Part shown: piece by piece, positions 16,062 through 22,809 of the stretch
Layout: each line of letters starts with the position of its first letter
Position numbering within the stretch: the first letter of the stretch is position 1
Assembly (NCBI RefSeq): GCF_005889735.1
Contig: NZ_VCKY01000092.1
Coordinates: 1-38,455, forward strand
Direction of reading: 5' to 3'
Source of the DNA: Nonomuraea turkmeniaca
GTDB lineage: Bacteria > Actinomycetota > Actinomycetes > Streptosporangiales > Streptosporangiaceae
Length of the DNA stretch: 38,455 bases
Translations under genes and position numbers: made by a program
Notes under the pieces: generated by a model
The model's database searches: none
Told to the model about the DNA's origin: nothing
What the model saw: only the letters and a program-made list of their open reading frames with translations

Positions 16062-17233
16062 GCGGGCACGTCATCGTCGTCGACCTCGGGTACGGCGACG
16101 CCGGCAAGGGCACCGTCGTGGACTGGCTGTGCGCCACGCGGGAGGTGCGGGCGGTGGTGCGGTTCAACGGCGGGGCCCAGGCCGGGCACAACGTCGTGCT
16201 GCCCGACGGGCGGCACCACACGTTCGCCCAGTTCGGGGCGGGGACGTTACGCGGGGTGCCGACGCATCTGTCGAGGTTCGTGGTGGTCGATCCGCCGGCG
16301 TTGGCGGCCGAGGCGGAGCATCTGGCTCGGCTGGGGGTGCCGGATCCGTTCTCGCTGATCACGGTGGACCGGGACGCGTTGCTCGCGACGCCGTACCACG
16401 CCGAGGCCGGGCGGCGGCGGGAGCTGGCGCGCGGGGAGGAGCGGCACGGGTCGTGCGGGATGGGTGTCGGCGAGGTGATGGCGTACTGGCTGGAGCACGG
16501 GCTGTCGGCGCCGCGCGCCGGGGATGCGCCTGTGGTGCTGGCGCGCAAGCTGCGGATGCTGCGGGAGGCCCTCGGCGTGCAGGGGCCGCCTGTGGAGGAC
16601 TGTGTGGCCGCCTATCGGGCGTTCCAGGAGCGGGTGCGGCTGGTGGACTCGTCCTTCACGGGGCGGCTGGTCGCGTCGGGGGCCGTCGTCTTCGAAGGGG
16701 CTCAGGGGGTGCTGCTGGACGAGCACTGGGGGTTCGATCCGTACACGACCTGGAGCACGACCACCTTCGACAACGCGGAGGAGCTGCTCGGCGGGGTGGG
16801 GGCGGTGCGGCTGGGAGTGCTGCGGACGTACACGACCAGGCACGGGCCCGGGCCGCTGGTGACCGAGGATCCGGCCCTGGAGCCACCCGAGCCGCACAAC
16901 GTGACCGGGCCGTGGCAGGGGCCGTTCCGGTCGGGGCACTTCGACGCGGTCGCCCACCGGTACGCCGCCGAGGCGGCCGGCGGGGTGGACGTGCTCGCGC
17001 TCACCCACCTCGACGTGCCGGTCTCGCGGATGTGCGTCGCCTACGATCCCCCGGTCTCGTTCGCGTGTGACGGGGAGCGGACCGCGCGGATGATGCGGGC
17101 GCGGCCGGTTTACGAAGAGGGTGTATCAGACTGGGTCGCCGCGGTCTCAGACGTCATGGGAGCGCCCGTGTGGATCGCATCGCACGGGCCCACCGCGGAG
17201 AGCAAACGCGCTCTCGTGCCGGGCCCGCGGTGA
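16058..17233 (+). CDS. Divergent adenylosuccinate synthetase-like protein
   Basis: 391 aa against about 430 for housekeeping PurA. Conserved: the GTP/IMP loop as GYGDAGKG (11-18) with the catalytic Asp14 and Lys17, the catalytic His44 in AGHN, FEGAQG (212-217), RTYTTRHGPGP (256-266) and GPTAES near the C-terminus. Changed: WGDEGKG is YGDAGKG; the IMP-binding TGRGIGP segment is replaced by HGSCGMGVGE (130-139); the base-recognition T-K-x-D is THLD (316-319); and the Arg-rich IMP/Asp loop keeps only one Arg (QGPFRSGHF). So it is probably a nucleotide ligase-type enzyme with a changed substrate rather than the purine-pathway PurA. It is third in the operon, overlapping the vWA stop by 4 bp, with a strong hairpin at its stop. 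Confidence 0.85.
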   Translation: MSGHVIVVDLGYGDAGKGTVVDWLCATREVRAVVRFNGGAQAGHNVVLPDGRHHTFAQFGAGTLRGVPTHLSRFVVVDPPALAAEAEHLARLGVPDPFSLITVDRDALLATPYHAEAGRRRELARGEERHGSCGMGVGEVMAYWLEHGLSAPRAGDAPVVLARKLRMLREALGVQGPPVEDCVAAYRAFQERVRLVDSSFTGRLVASGAVVFEGAQGVLLDEHWGFDPYTTWSTTTFDNAEELLGGVGAVRLGVLRTYTTRHGPGPLVTEDPALEPPEPHNVTGPWQGPFRSGHFDAVAHRYAAEAAGGVDVLALTHLDVPVSRMCVAYDPPVSFACDGERTARMMRARPVYEEGVSDWVAAVSDVMGAPVWIASHGPTAESKRALVPGPR

Positions 17234-17265
17234 TCGCCGGGAGAGGGGTCCTCCCGGCGGTCACC
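17229..17265. terminator. Bidirectional terminator between the PurA-like and E2 genes
   Basis: Two 15-base arms (17229-17243 and 17251-17265) pair at 14 of 15 positions around a 7-base loop. The left arm contains the PurA-like stop codon (17231-17233), and the right arm lies 10 bp beyond the convergent E2 stop. It is probably used by both transcripts; no T-run, as is common in this GC range. Confidence 0.75.
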
Positions 17266-17274
17266 GGCTCCCGC

Positions 17275-18735
17275 TCAGCGCCAGGCCAGCATGGTCAACG
17301 GGTCCTCCAGCATCGCGCCCACGTCACGCAGGAACAGCGAGCCGAGCTCGCCGTCCACGATCCGGTGGTCGAAGGAGAGCGACAACGTCGTCACCTTGCG
17401 GACCGCCAGCTCGCCTGCCACCACCCACGGCATGTCCCTGATCTGGCCGAAGGCGAGAATGGCTGCCTCGCCCGGGTTCAGGATGGGGGTGCCGGTGTCC
17501 ACGCCGAACACGCCCACGTTGGTGATCGTGATCGTGCCGCCGGCCATCTCGGCGGGCTGGGTGCGCCCTGCCCTGGCCGTCTCCGTCAGCTGGGCCAGGT
17601 GCCCGGCCAGGTCGGGGAGCGAAAGGGTGTGGGCGTTCTTGATGTTGGGCACCACCAGGCCCCTTGGGGTGGCGGCGGCTATCCCCAGGTTCACGTAGTG
17701 CTTGACGACGATCTCCTGGGCTTCCTCGTCCCAGGCTGAATTGATCATCGGGTGCCGGCGGGCCGCGGTCAGGACGGCCTTGGCCACCAGAAGCAGGGGT
17801 GACACCTTGACGTCGGCGAAGTCCGGGAGGGTTCGGAGGCGGTGGACCGCCTCCATCGTCCGCGTCACGTCGAGCTGGAGGAACTCGGTGACGTGCGGGG
17901 CTGTGTAGGCGCTGGTGACCATGGCTTGGGCGGTCATCTTGCGCACGCCCTTGACGGGGATGCGCTCTTCCAGCGGCTCTGGCAGCTCCACCGGGGCCGT
18001 GGTCGCCTCCGCCGCCGCGTGGACGTCCTCGCGGGTGATCGAGCCCTGTGGGCCCGTCCCCGTGACGGTGCCGAGGTCCACGCCAAGGTCTTTGGCCAGC
18101 TTGCGGACCGGGGGCTTGGCCAGGACGGCCACCCGCTCGGGCGCCGCACGTGTTGCGCCGGGCTCCGCCGTGCCAGGCCCCGCCGGCCCGGCGCCGGATG
18201 AGGGCGGCGCAGGAGTGGTGGGCGCGGTGGGTCTGCCCGCCATCGGTGACGGCGCAGTCGGAGCGCCTGCCGGGGGGCGTTTGCGGGAGCGGCGTTGGGT
18301 CGCGCCGGTCTTGACGCCATAGCCCACCAGGACCGACTGGCGTTCTTCCTTGGGGGCCGGGCTGCCGTGGGCGCCGGGCTCGACGGCCCCTTCCGCCGGA
18401 GGCTGGGGAACCATGTCGTCCGCCAAGGCCTCGACCCGGCCGGCGGCTTCGGTGGCCTCGGGGGCGCCTGCGGGGGCACTTGCGGGGACGCCCTCTTCGG
18501 TGGTGTCGACGGCGATGATCGGCACGCCCACGTCGACGGTCTGGCCCTCCTCGGCCAGCAGGACCGCCACCACCCCTTCCCAGGGGATCGGCAGCTCGAC
18601 GATCGACTTGGCCGTCTCGATCTCCACGACGATCTGGTTGACCTTGACGTCGTCACCCGCCTTGACGTGCCAGCGGACGATCTCGGCCTCGGTGAGACCC
18701 TCCCCGACGTCAGGGAGCTTGAACTCGCGTCGCAT
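17275..18735 (-). CDS. bkdC: E2 component (dihydrolipoyl acyltransferase) of a 2-oxoacid dehydrogenase
   Basis: 486 aa with one N-terminal lipoyl domain (1-80; lipoylated Lys43 in ETAKSIVEL), a long Pro/Ala/Gly linker, a peripheral-subunit-binding domain (about 200-240, PPVRKLAKDLGVDL), and a C-terminal acyltransferase domain ending with the catalytic HRIVDG (His457, Asp461). It transfers the acyl group from E1 to CoA. In mycobacteria the E1a-E1b-E2 cluster (bkdABC) was shown to be the branched-chain 2-oxoacid dehydrogenase, and actinobacterial PDH normally uses the single-chain AceE. The bkd reading is therefore favoured, but pyruvate as substrate is not excluded. No E3 (lpd) gene is in the cluster. 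The gap to E1-beta is 13 bp. Confidence 0.93.
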   Translation of the reverse strand: MRREFKLPDVGEGLTEAEIVRWHVKAGDDVKVNQIVVEIETAKSIVELPIPWEGVVAVLLAEEGQTVDVGVPIIAVDTTEEGVPASAPAGAPEATEAAGRVEALADDMVPQPPAEGAVEPGAHGSPAPKEERQSVLVGYGVKTGATQRRSRKRPPAGAPTAPSPMAGRPTAPTTPAPPSSGAGPAGPGTAEPGATRAAPERVAVLAKPPVRKLAKDLGVDLGTVTGTGPQGSITREDVHAAAEATTAPVELPEPLEERIPVKGVRKMTAQAMVTSAYTAPHVTEFLQLDVTRTMEAVHRLRTLPDFADVKVSPLLLVAKAVLTAARRHPMINSAWDEEAQEIVVKHYVNLGIAAATPRGLVVPNIKNAHTLSLPDLAGHLAQLTETARAGRTQPAEMAGGTITITNVGVFGVDTGTPILNPGEAAILAFGQIRDMPWVVAGELAVRKVTTLSLSFDHRIVDGELGSLFLRDVGAMLEDPLTMLAWR

Positions 18736-18748
18736 GCGCAGCCCCCTC

Positions 18749-19729
18749 TCAGTACCCGAAGGTGCGGTCGACGGCGTCGAGCACCCGGTCCAGGTCGGGC
18801 AGGTAGTGCTCCTCCAGCTTCGACGGGGGGTAGGGGGTGGAGAAGCCGCCGACCCGCAGGACAGGGGCCTCCAGGTGGTAGAAGCACTGCTCGGTGATCC
18901 TGGCCGCGAGCTCGGCCCCGAACCCGCTGTTGACGGGGGCCTCGTGGACGACCACGACCCGGCCGGTCCGGCGCGCGGACTCCATGACCACCGGCTCGTC
19001 CAGCGGGTTGAGCGAGCGCAGGTCGATTACCTCGAGCGAGCGGCCGTCGTCCTCGGCGGCGGTAGCGGCCTCCAGGCACGTCTTGACCATGGGACCGTAC
19101 GCCAGCAGCGTGGCGTCCGCGCCGGAGCGAACGACCTTGGCGGCGTGCAGCGGCGTCCACCAGTCGGTGGACGTGGTGTCGATGTCGGCCTTCTCCCAGT
19201 AGCGGCGCTTCGGCTCGAAGAACAGGACCGGGTCGTCGCTGCTGATGGCCTGCTGAATCATGGTGTACGCGTCCGCCGGGTTGGAGCAGGCGACGACCCG
19301 CAGGCCGGCGGTGTGGGTGAAGTACGCCTCGGGGGACTCGCTGTGGTGCTCGACCGCCCCGATGCCGCCCCCGCACGGGATGCGTATGACCACCGGCAGC
19401 TTGATCGTTCCCAGCGACCGCATCGGCATCTTGGCCAGTTGCGTGATGATCTGGTCGGCCGCGGGGAAGACGAACCCGTCGAACTGGATCTCGCACACCG
19501 GCCGGTAGCCGCGCAGCGCCAGACCGATCGCGGTGCCGATGATGCCGGACTCGGCCAGCGGCGTGTCGATGACCCGGTCCTCGCCGAAGTCCTTCTGCAG
19601 GCCGTCGGTGACCCGGAAGACGCCGCCCAGCTTGCCGACGTCCTCACCCATGATGAGGACCTTGGAGTCGTCCTCCATGGCCTTGCGCATGCCCTCGTTG
19701 AGCGCCTTGGACAAACTCAAGACCGTCAT
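18749..19729 (-). CDS. bkdB: E1 beta subunit of branched-chain 2-oxoacid/pyruvate dehydrogenase
   Basis: 326 aa, the usual length for this subunit. It opens MTVLSLSKALNEGMRKAM and carries the conserved GEDVGKLGGVFRVTDGL, the DTPLAESGIIGTAIGLALRG segment and the PCGGGIGAVEHHSESPE loop that lies near the thiamine pyrophosphate site. The ATG at 19729 overlaps the E1-alpha stop by 4 bp (ATGA), so E1 subunits are translationally coupled. A longer open frame runs on into E1-alpha but is its shadow. It forms the alpha2-beta2 E1 that decarboxylates the 2-oxoacid and reductively acylates the E2 lipoyl group. Confidence 0.94.
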   Translation of the reverse strand: MTVLSLSKALNEGMRKAMEDDSKVLIMGEDVGKLGGVFRVTDGLQKDFGEDRVIDTPLAESGIIGTAIGLALRGYRPVCEIQFDGFVFPAADQIITQLAKMPMRSLGTIKLPVVIRIPCGGGIGAVEHHSESPEAYFTHTAGLRVVACSNPADAYTMIQQAISSDDPVLFFEPKRRYWEKADIDTTSTDWWTPLHAAKVVRSGADATLLAYGPMVKTCLEAATAAEDDGRSLEVIDLRSLNPLDEPVVMESARRTGRVVVVHEAPVNSGFGAELAARITEQCFYHLEAPVLRVGGFSTPYPPSKLEEHYLPDLDRVLDAVDRTFGY

Positions 19730-20817
19730 TTCTCGAATCCTTCCAGGTACGCGGCAAACTGGGCGCGCTCCTGGTCGATCAGGGCGTGGGGCTCGCTGTA
19801 GACGTGGTCGAAGATGTCCAGCGGCTCGGGATCGGGCATCGCCAGGCACCTCCTGCGCAGGTCGGCGCCCAGCTGGTCGGCCTCGCCGTCCACGGAGTCG
19901 AAGAACACCTGGTCGGCCAGCTCGTTCTTGAACAGGTAGGCCTTCACCCGCTCGATCGGGTCCTTGAGCTTCCACGCCTCCAGCTCGCTGGCGACGCGGT
20001 ACCGCGTCGGGTCGTCGGTGGTGGTGTGCGCGCCCATCCGGTACGTGAACGCCTCGATGAGCGTCGGCCCCTGCCCTGTACGCGCCGCCTCCAGCGCTTT
20101 GCGCGTGACCGCCAGGCACGCGAACACGTCGTTGCCGTCCACCCGGATCCCCGGGAAGCCGAAGCCGGACGCGCGGCGGTAGAGCGGGATGCGGGTCTGC
20201 TTCTCCAGCGGCTCGGAGATGGCCCACTGGTTGTTCTGGCAGAAGAACACGATCGGCGCGTTGAACACGCTCGCCCAGATGAACGACTCGTTGACGTCGC
20301 CCTGCGAGGTGGCGCCGTCGCCGAAGTAGACGATGGTGGCGGCGTTGGCGTCGTCACGCTGGATGCCCATGGCGTACCCGACCGCGTGCAGCGTCTGGCT
20401 GCCGATCACGATCGTGTACAGGTGGAAGTTGTGCTCCTTCGGGTCCCAGCCGCCGTGGTTGACACCTCTGAACAGGCCGAGCAGCTTCACCGGGTCCACG
20501 TCGCGGCACCACGCCACGCCGTGCTCGCGGTAGGTGGGGAAGGCCATGTCCACGTCGGTGAGCGCGCGCCCTGAGCCGATCTGGGCCGCCTCCTGGCCCA
20601 GCAGCGAGGCCCAGATGCCGAGCTCCCCCTGGCGCTGCAGCGCCACGGCCTCAAGGTCGATGCGGCGGACGAGCACCAGGTCGCGGTAGAGCGACCGGAC
20701 GTCCTCCGGGGTCAGATCGATGTCATAGTCGGGATGCTCGACCCGCTCTCCCTCTGGGGTGAGCAGTTGGACGAGCTCGGGGGATCCTTCAGCCCCACGA
20801 GAAGCGTCGACTGTCAT
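19726..20817 (-). CDS. bkdA: E1 alpha subunit of branched-chain 2-oxoacid/pyruvate dehydrogenase
   Basis: 363 aa. The thiamine-pyrophosphate motif begins GDGATSQGDVNE (Gly166-Asp-Gly168) and closes with QNN (194-196). The phosphorylation-loop-like segment YRMGAHTTTDDPTRYR is also present, as in the mycobacterial BkdA/Gram-positive PdhA group. The ATG at 20817 overlaps the stop of a 23-codon ORF by 4 bp; GGAG lies about 9 bases upstream. A symbol of pdhA would be the usual automatic call. The three-gene cluster without lpd and the usual AceE in actinobacteria favour branched-chain substrates. Confidence 0.93.
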   Translation of the reverse strand: MTVDASRGAEGSPELVQLLTPEGERVEHPDYDIDLTPEDVRSLYRDLVLVRRIDLEAVALQRQGELGIWASLLGQEAAQIGSGRALTDVDMAFPTYREHGVAWCRDVDPVKLLGLFRGVNHGGWDPKEHNFHLYTIVIGSQTLHAVGYAMGIQRDDANAATIVYFGDGATSQGDVNESFIWASVFNAPIVFFCQNNQWAISEPLEKQTRIPLYRRASGFGFPGIRVDGNDVFACLAVTRKALEAARTGQGPTLIEAFTYRMGAHTTTDDPTRYRVASELEAWKLKDPIERVKAYLFKNELADQVFFDSVDGEADQLGADLRRRCLAMPDPEPLDIFDHVYSEPHALIDQERAQFAAYLEGFEK

Positions 20818-20885
20818 GAGGTCGACTCCGTCGCCCTCACGACCGCTGTGCTGTGCTCATCGATGACCTCGACAAGCTCGGTCAT
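20814..20885 (-). CDS. 23-codon ORF leading the E1a-E1b-E2 operon
   Basis: A short ORF (starts MTELVEVIDEHSTAVV, 23 residues) has a good AGGAG about 8 bases before its ATG at 20885. Its TGA overlaps the E1-alpha ATG as ATGA, the same coupling used within the operon. The frame contains no rare-codon run or obvious attenuator, and the peptide is acidic and soluble. It may be a translated leader that drives coupled initiation of E1-alpha or a small protein in its own right. It could also be chance, since E1-alpha has its own weak GGAG. Confidence 0.5.
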   Translation of the reverse strand: MTELVEVIDEHSTAVVRATESTS

Positions 20886-21068
20886 GGCCACTCCTGTGGT
20901 CTCGGGGCCGGATGTCGATGGGGTTGCCACCTTGACCGGCCTTCGAAAGCAAGAACCATGTGGTGGTGGTTCGTACTTGTTTGGGGCCATGGTGGCAGAC
21001 ATCACAGCCCTGCGCGCAAGCCCCATGTCCTAGCCGTTCCCGCTGTGCCCCCGACCACACGCCACCGG

Positions 21069-21074
21069 TAGGCT
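21069..21074 (+). promoter_or_regulatory. Possible -10 element of purS
   Basis: TAGGCT fits TANNNT and lies 38 bases before the purS GTG. No credible -35 stands upstream. The 226-bp gap between the divergent bkd and pur genes (20886-21111) must hold both promoters. It also contains a GAACCA / TGGTTC dyad (around 20951-20970) and GTTGCCACC / GGTGGCA repeats, none of which I can assign. Confidence 0.25.
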
Positions 21075-21111
21075 TGCTTTCCCAACTCCACCCGTATGCA
21101 GGAGGAACGCA

Positions 21112-21357
21112 GTGGCACGCGTCATCGTGGACGTCATGCTGAAGCCCGAGATCCTCGACCCGCAGGGCCAGGCGATCGCGCGAGCGCTGCCCAGGCTCGG
21201 CTTCTCCGGCGTCTCGGCCGTACGCCAGGGCAAGCGTTTCGAGGTCCAGCTCGAGGGCCCGGCCGACGAGGCGGCGCTCGCCGAGGTGCGCAAGATGGCC
21301 GAGACTCTGCTGGCCAACACGGTGATCGAGGACTACAGCGTCCGGGTTGAGGGGTAG
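21112..21357 (+). CDS. purS: Phosphoribosylformylglycinamidine synthase subunit PurS
   Basis: 81 aa, the standard length. It bears MARVIVDVMLKPEILDPQGQ at the N-terminus, the PurS signature, and DYSVRVEG at the end. PurS is the small subunit that bridges PurQ and the short PurL in the fourth step of purine synthesis. The GTG start at 21112 follows a strong GGAGGA. Downstream, an unrelated ATPase gene and about 770 bp separate it from purQ. Confidence 0.95.
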   Translation: MARVIVDVMLKPEILDPQGQAIARALPRLGFSGVSAVRQGKRFEVQLEGPADEAALAEVRKMAETLLANTVIEDYSVRVEG

Positions 21358-21527
21358 AAGGGAGATATGGCTCCCTGATTTCCCCCTGGGCGCTTAAAGC
21401 CGGGTTCGGGCGTGCCACAATGCCACGGGCATGCCAACACTAAATAACAACAGCGTGATTTTGCGGTTAGCCCCGATTTCACAGGGAAACCTACTCCAGG
21501 TGACATTCTGGCGCCCGGAGGAGTCCG

Positions 21528-21965
21528 GTGGATATTGAGTTCTCGTTGGCACTGCCTCGGGATGCGATCGGCATACCGATGGTCAGGCGAGTGCTTGGCG
21601 ATGCCATGCGTTCACTCAACGTGAGCGAGACATGCATCGCCGACATGCTGCTCGCCGTCTCCGAGGCGTGCTCCAATGCGGTGCGGCACGGGGGACCCGC
21701 CAACCGCTACGAGGTGACGGCGTCGATCGGCTCCGGCCAGTGCGACGTGCGGGTGGCGGACAACGGCAACGGGCTGCCGTCGATCCCGCCGCACTTTCCC
21801 CCTCCTGACACCGAGAACGGCCGCGGCCTGCTGATCATGCGGTCCGTGGTCGACGAGATCTCCTTCGGCATCACACCCGGCCGTGGCACCACGGTCCACC
21901 TGCGCAAGCTGCTCGACTGGGATGGCGAGGCCGACGCCCGTCCGCGGCAGCTGGCAGCCGTCTGA
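21528..21965 (+). CDS. RsbW-like ATP-binding (HATPase_c) regulator
   Basis: 145-aa stand-alone GHKL/HATPase domain of the anti-sigma-factor kinase type. The N box is VSEACSNAVRHG (about residues 45-56), the G1 box is VADNGNGLP, and the G2 region is NGRGLLIMRSVVDEI; the fold ends GRGTTVHLRK. It lacks any sensory or membrane domain. The family regulates sigma factors or anti-anti-sigma proteins by binding and phosphorylation, and no sigma factor or STAS partner lies nearby. GGAGG precedes the GTG at 21528. It is in the same orientation as purS and purQ; whether it is co-transcribed with them is unclear. Confidence 0.88.
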   Translation: MDIEFSLALPRDAIGIPMVRRVLGDAMRSLNVSETCIADMLLAVSEACSNAVRHGGPANRYEVTASIGSGQCDVRVADNGNGLPSIPPHFPPPDTENGRGLLIMRSVVDEISFGITPGRGTTVHLRKLLDWDGEADARPRQLAAV

Positions 21966-21976
21966 CCGCGTTCATG

Positions 21977-21995
21977 GCCTCCACTCCGTGGAGGC
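21977..21995 (+). other. Perfect hairpin between the ATPase and purQ genes
   Basis: GCCTCCAC-TCC-GTGGAGGC, an 8-bp perfect stem with a 3-base loop, begins 11 bases after the ATPase stop. It could be a weak terminator or RNA-processing site that separates the purS-ATPase transcript from purQL. No T-run is present. Confidence 0.45.
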
Positions 21996-22128
21996 GGGCT
22001 CGGTCGCAGGAGACCTGCCGGCCGATGCGGACCACGGGACAGCACCCGATAACCTGAGTAGACCGCCGCCGTCCGCCCCGAAGAGACGGTGGCGCGTGCG
22101 CGCGCATTCCTCGGAGGGGACGACTGTC

Positions 22129-22809
22129 ATGAGCGCTGCCCGTGTGGGCGTAGTCACGTTTCCAGGAACTCTCGACGACCAGGACGCCGCCAGAGCCGTG
22201 CGCCTCGTGGGCGCCGAGGCGGTTCCGCTGTGGCACGCCGACCATGACCTGAAGGGAGTGGACGCCGTGTTCCTGCCCGGCGGCTTCTCCTACGGCGACT
22301 ACCTGCGCTGCGGCGCCATCTCGCGGTTCGCGCCGCTCATGGACGAGCTCATCCCGGCCGCCAAGGCGGGGCTGCCCGTGCTCGGCACGTGCAACGGGTT
22401 CCAGATCCTGTGCGAGGCGCACCTGCTGCCCGGGGCGCTGACCCGTAACGCCTCGCTCCACTACGTGTGCCGCGACCAGAAGCTCAGGATCGAGCAGACG
22501 GCGACCGCGTGGACCAACTCGTTCGCGCCCGGCCAGGAGATCGTGCTGCCGGTCAAGCACGGCGAGGGCCGCTACGTGGCCTCCGACGAGACGCTGGCCG
22601 CGCTGGAGGCCAACGACCAGGTGGTCGTGCGGTACATCGGCAACCCCAACGGCTCGCTCAACGACATCGCGGGCATCCGCAACGAGGCGGGCAACGTCGT
22701 CGGTCTCATGCCGCACCCCGAGCACGCGGTCGAGGAGCTGGTCGGCGCGCCGAGCACGGACGGCCTCGGCTTCTTCACCTCCATCCTCAAGAAGCTGGTG
22801 AACGCATGA
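22129..22809 (+). CDS. purQ: Phosphoribosylformylglycinamidine synthase subunit PurQ
   Basis: 226-aa glutaminase (class I amidotransferase) that supplies ammonia to PurL. The catalytic triad is Cys88 in GTCNGFQ, His196 and Glu198 in MPHPEHAVE. The N-terminal VGVVTFPGTLDDQDAARAV is characteristic. A GGAGGGG Shine-Dalgarno fixes the ATG at 22129; the open frame reaches back to 21883 without support. It overlaps purL by 4 bp (ATGA), as expected for subunits of one complex. Confidence 0.97.
   Translation: MSAARVGVVTFPGTLDDQDAARAVRLVGAEAVPLWHADHDLKGVDAVFLPGGFSYGDYLRCGAISRFAPLMDELIPAAKAGLPVLGTCNGFQILCEAHLLPGALTRNASLHYVCRDQKLRIEQTATAWTNSFAPGQEIVLPVKHGEGRYVASDETLAALEANDQVVVRYIGNPNGSLNDIAGIRNEAGNVVGLMPHPEHAVEELVGAPSTDGLGFFTSILKKLVNA

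Noticed and set aside
16058..17233. Housekeeping adenylosuccinate synthetase (PurA)
   Set aside because: Key IMP- and GTP-contact segments are changed and it is 40 residues short, so a paralogue is more likely; it is not given the symbol purA.
18749..20227. E1-beta extended to 492 codons
   Set aside because: The extra 165 codons read E1-alpha out of frame. The ATG at 19729 gives the normal 326-aa subunit and an ATGA overlap.
20951..20970. GAACCA / TGGTTC dyad as a bkd regulator site
   Set aside because: Only 6-bp arms around an 8-base GT-rich loop; no regulator gene nearby, so left unassigned.
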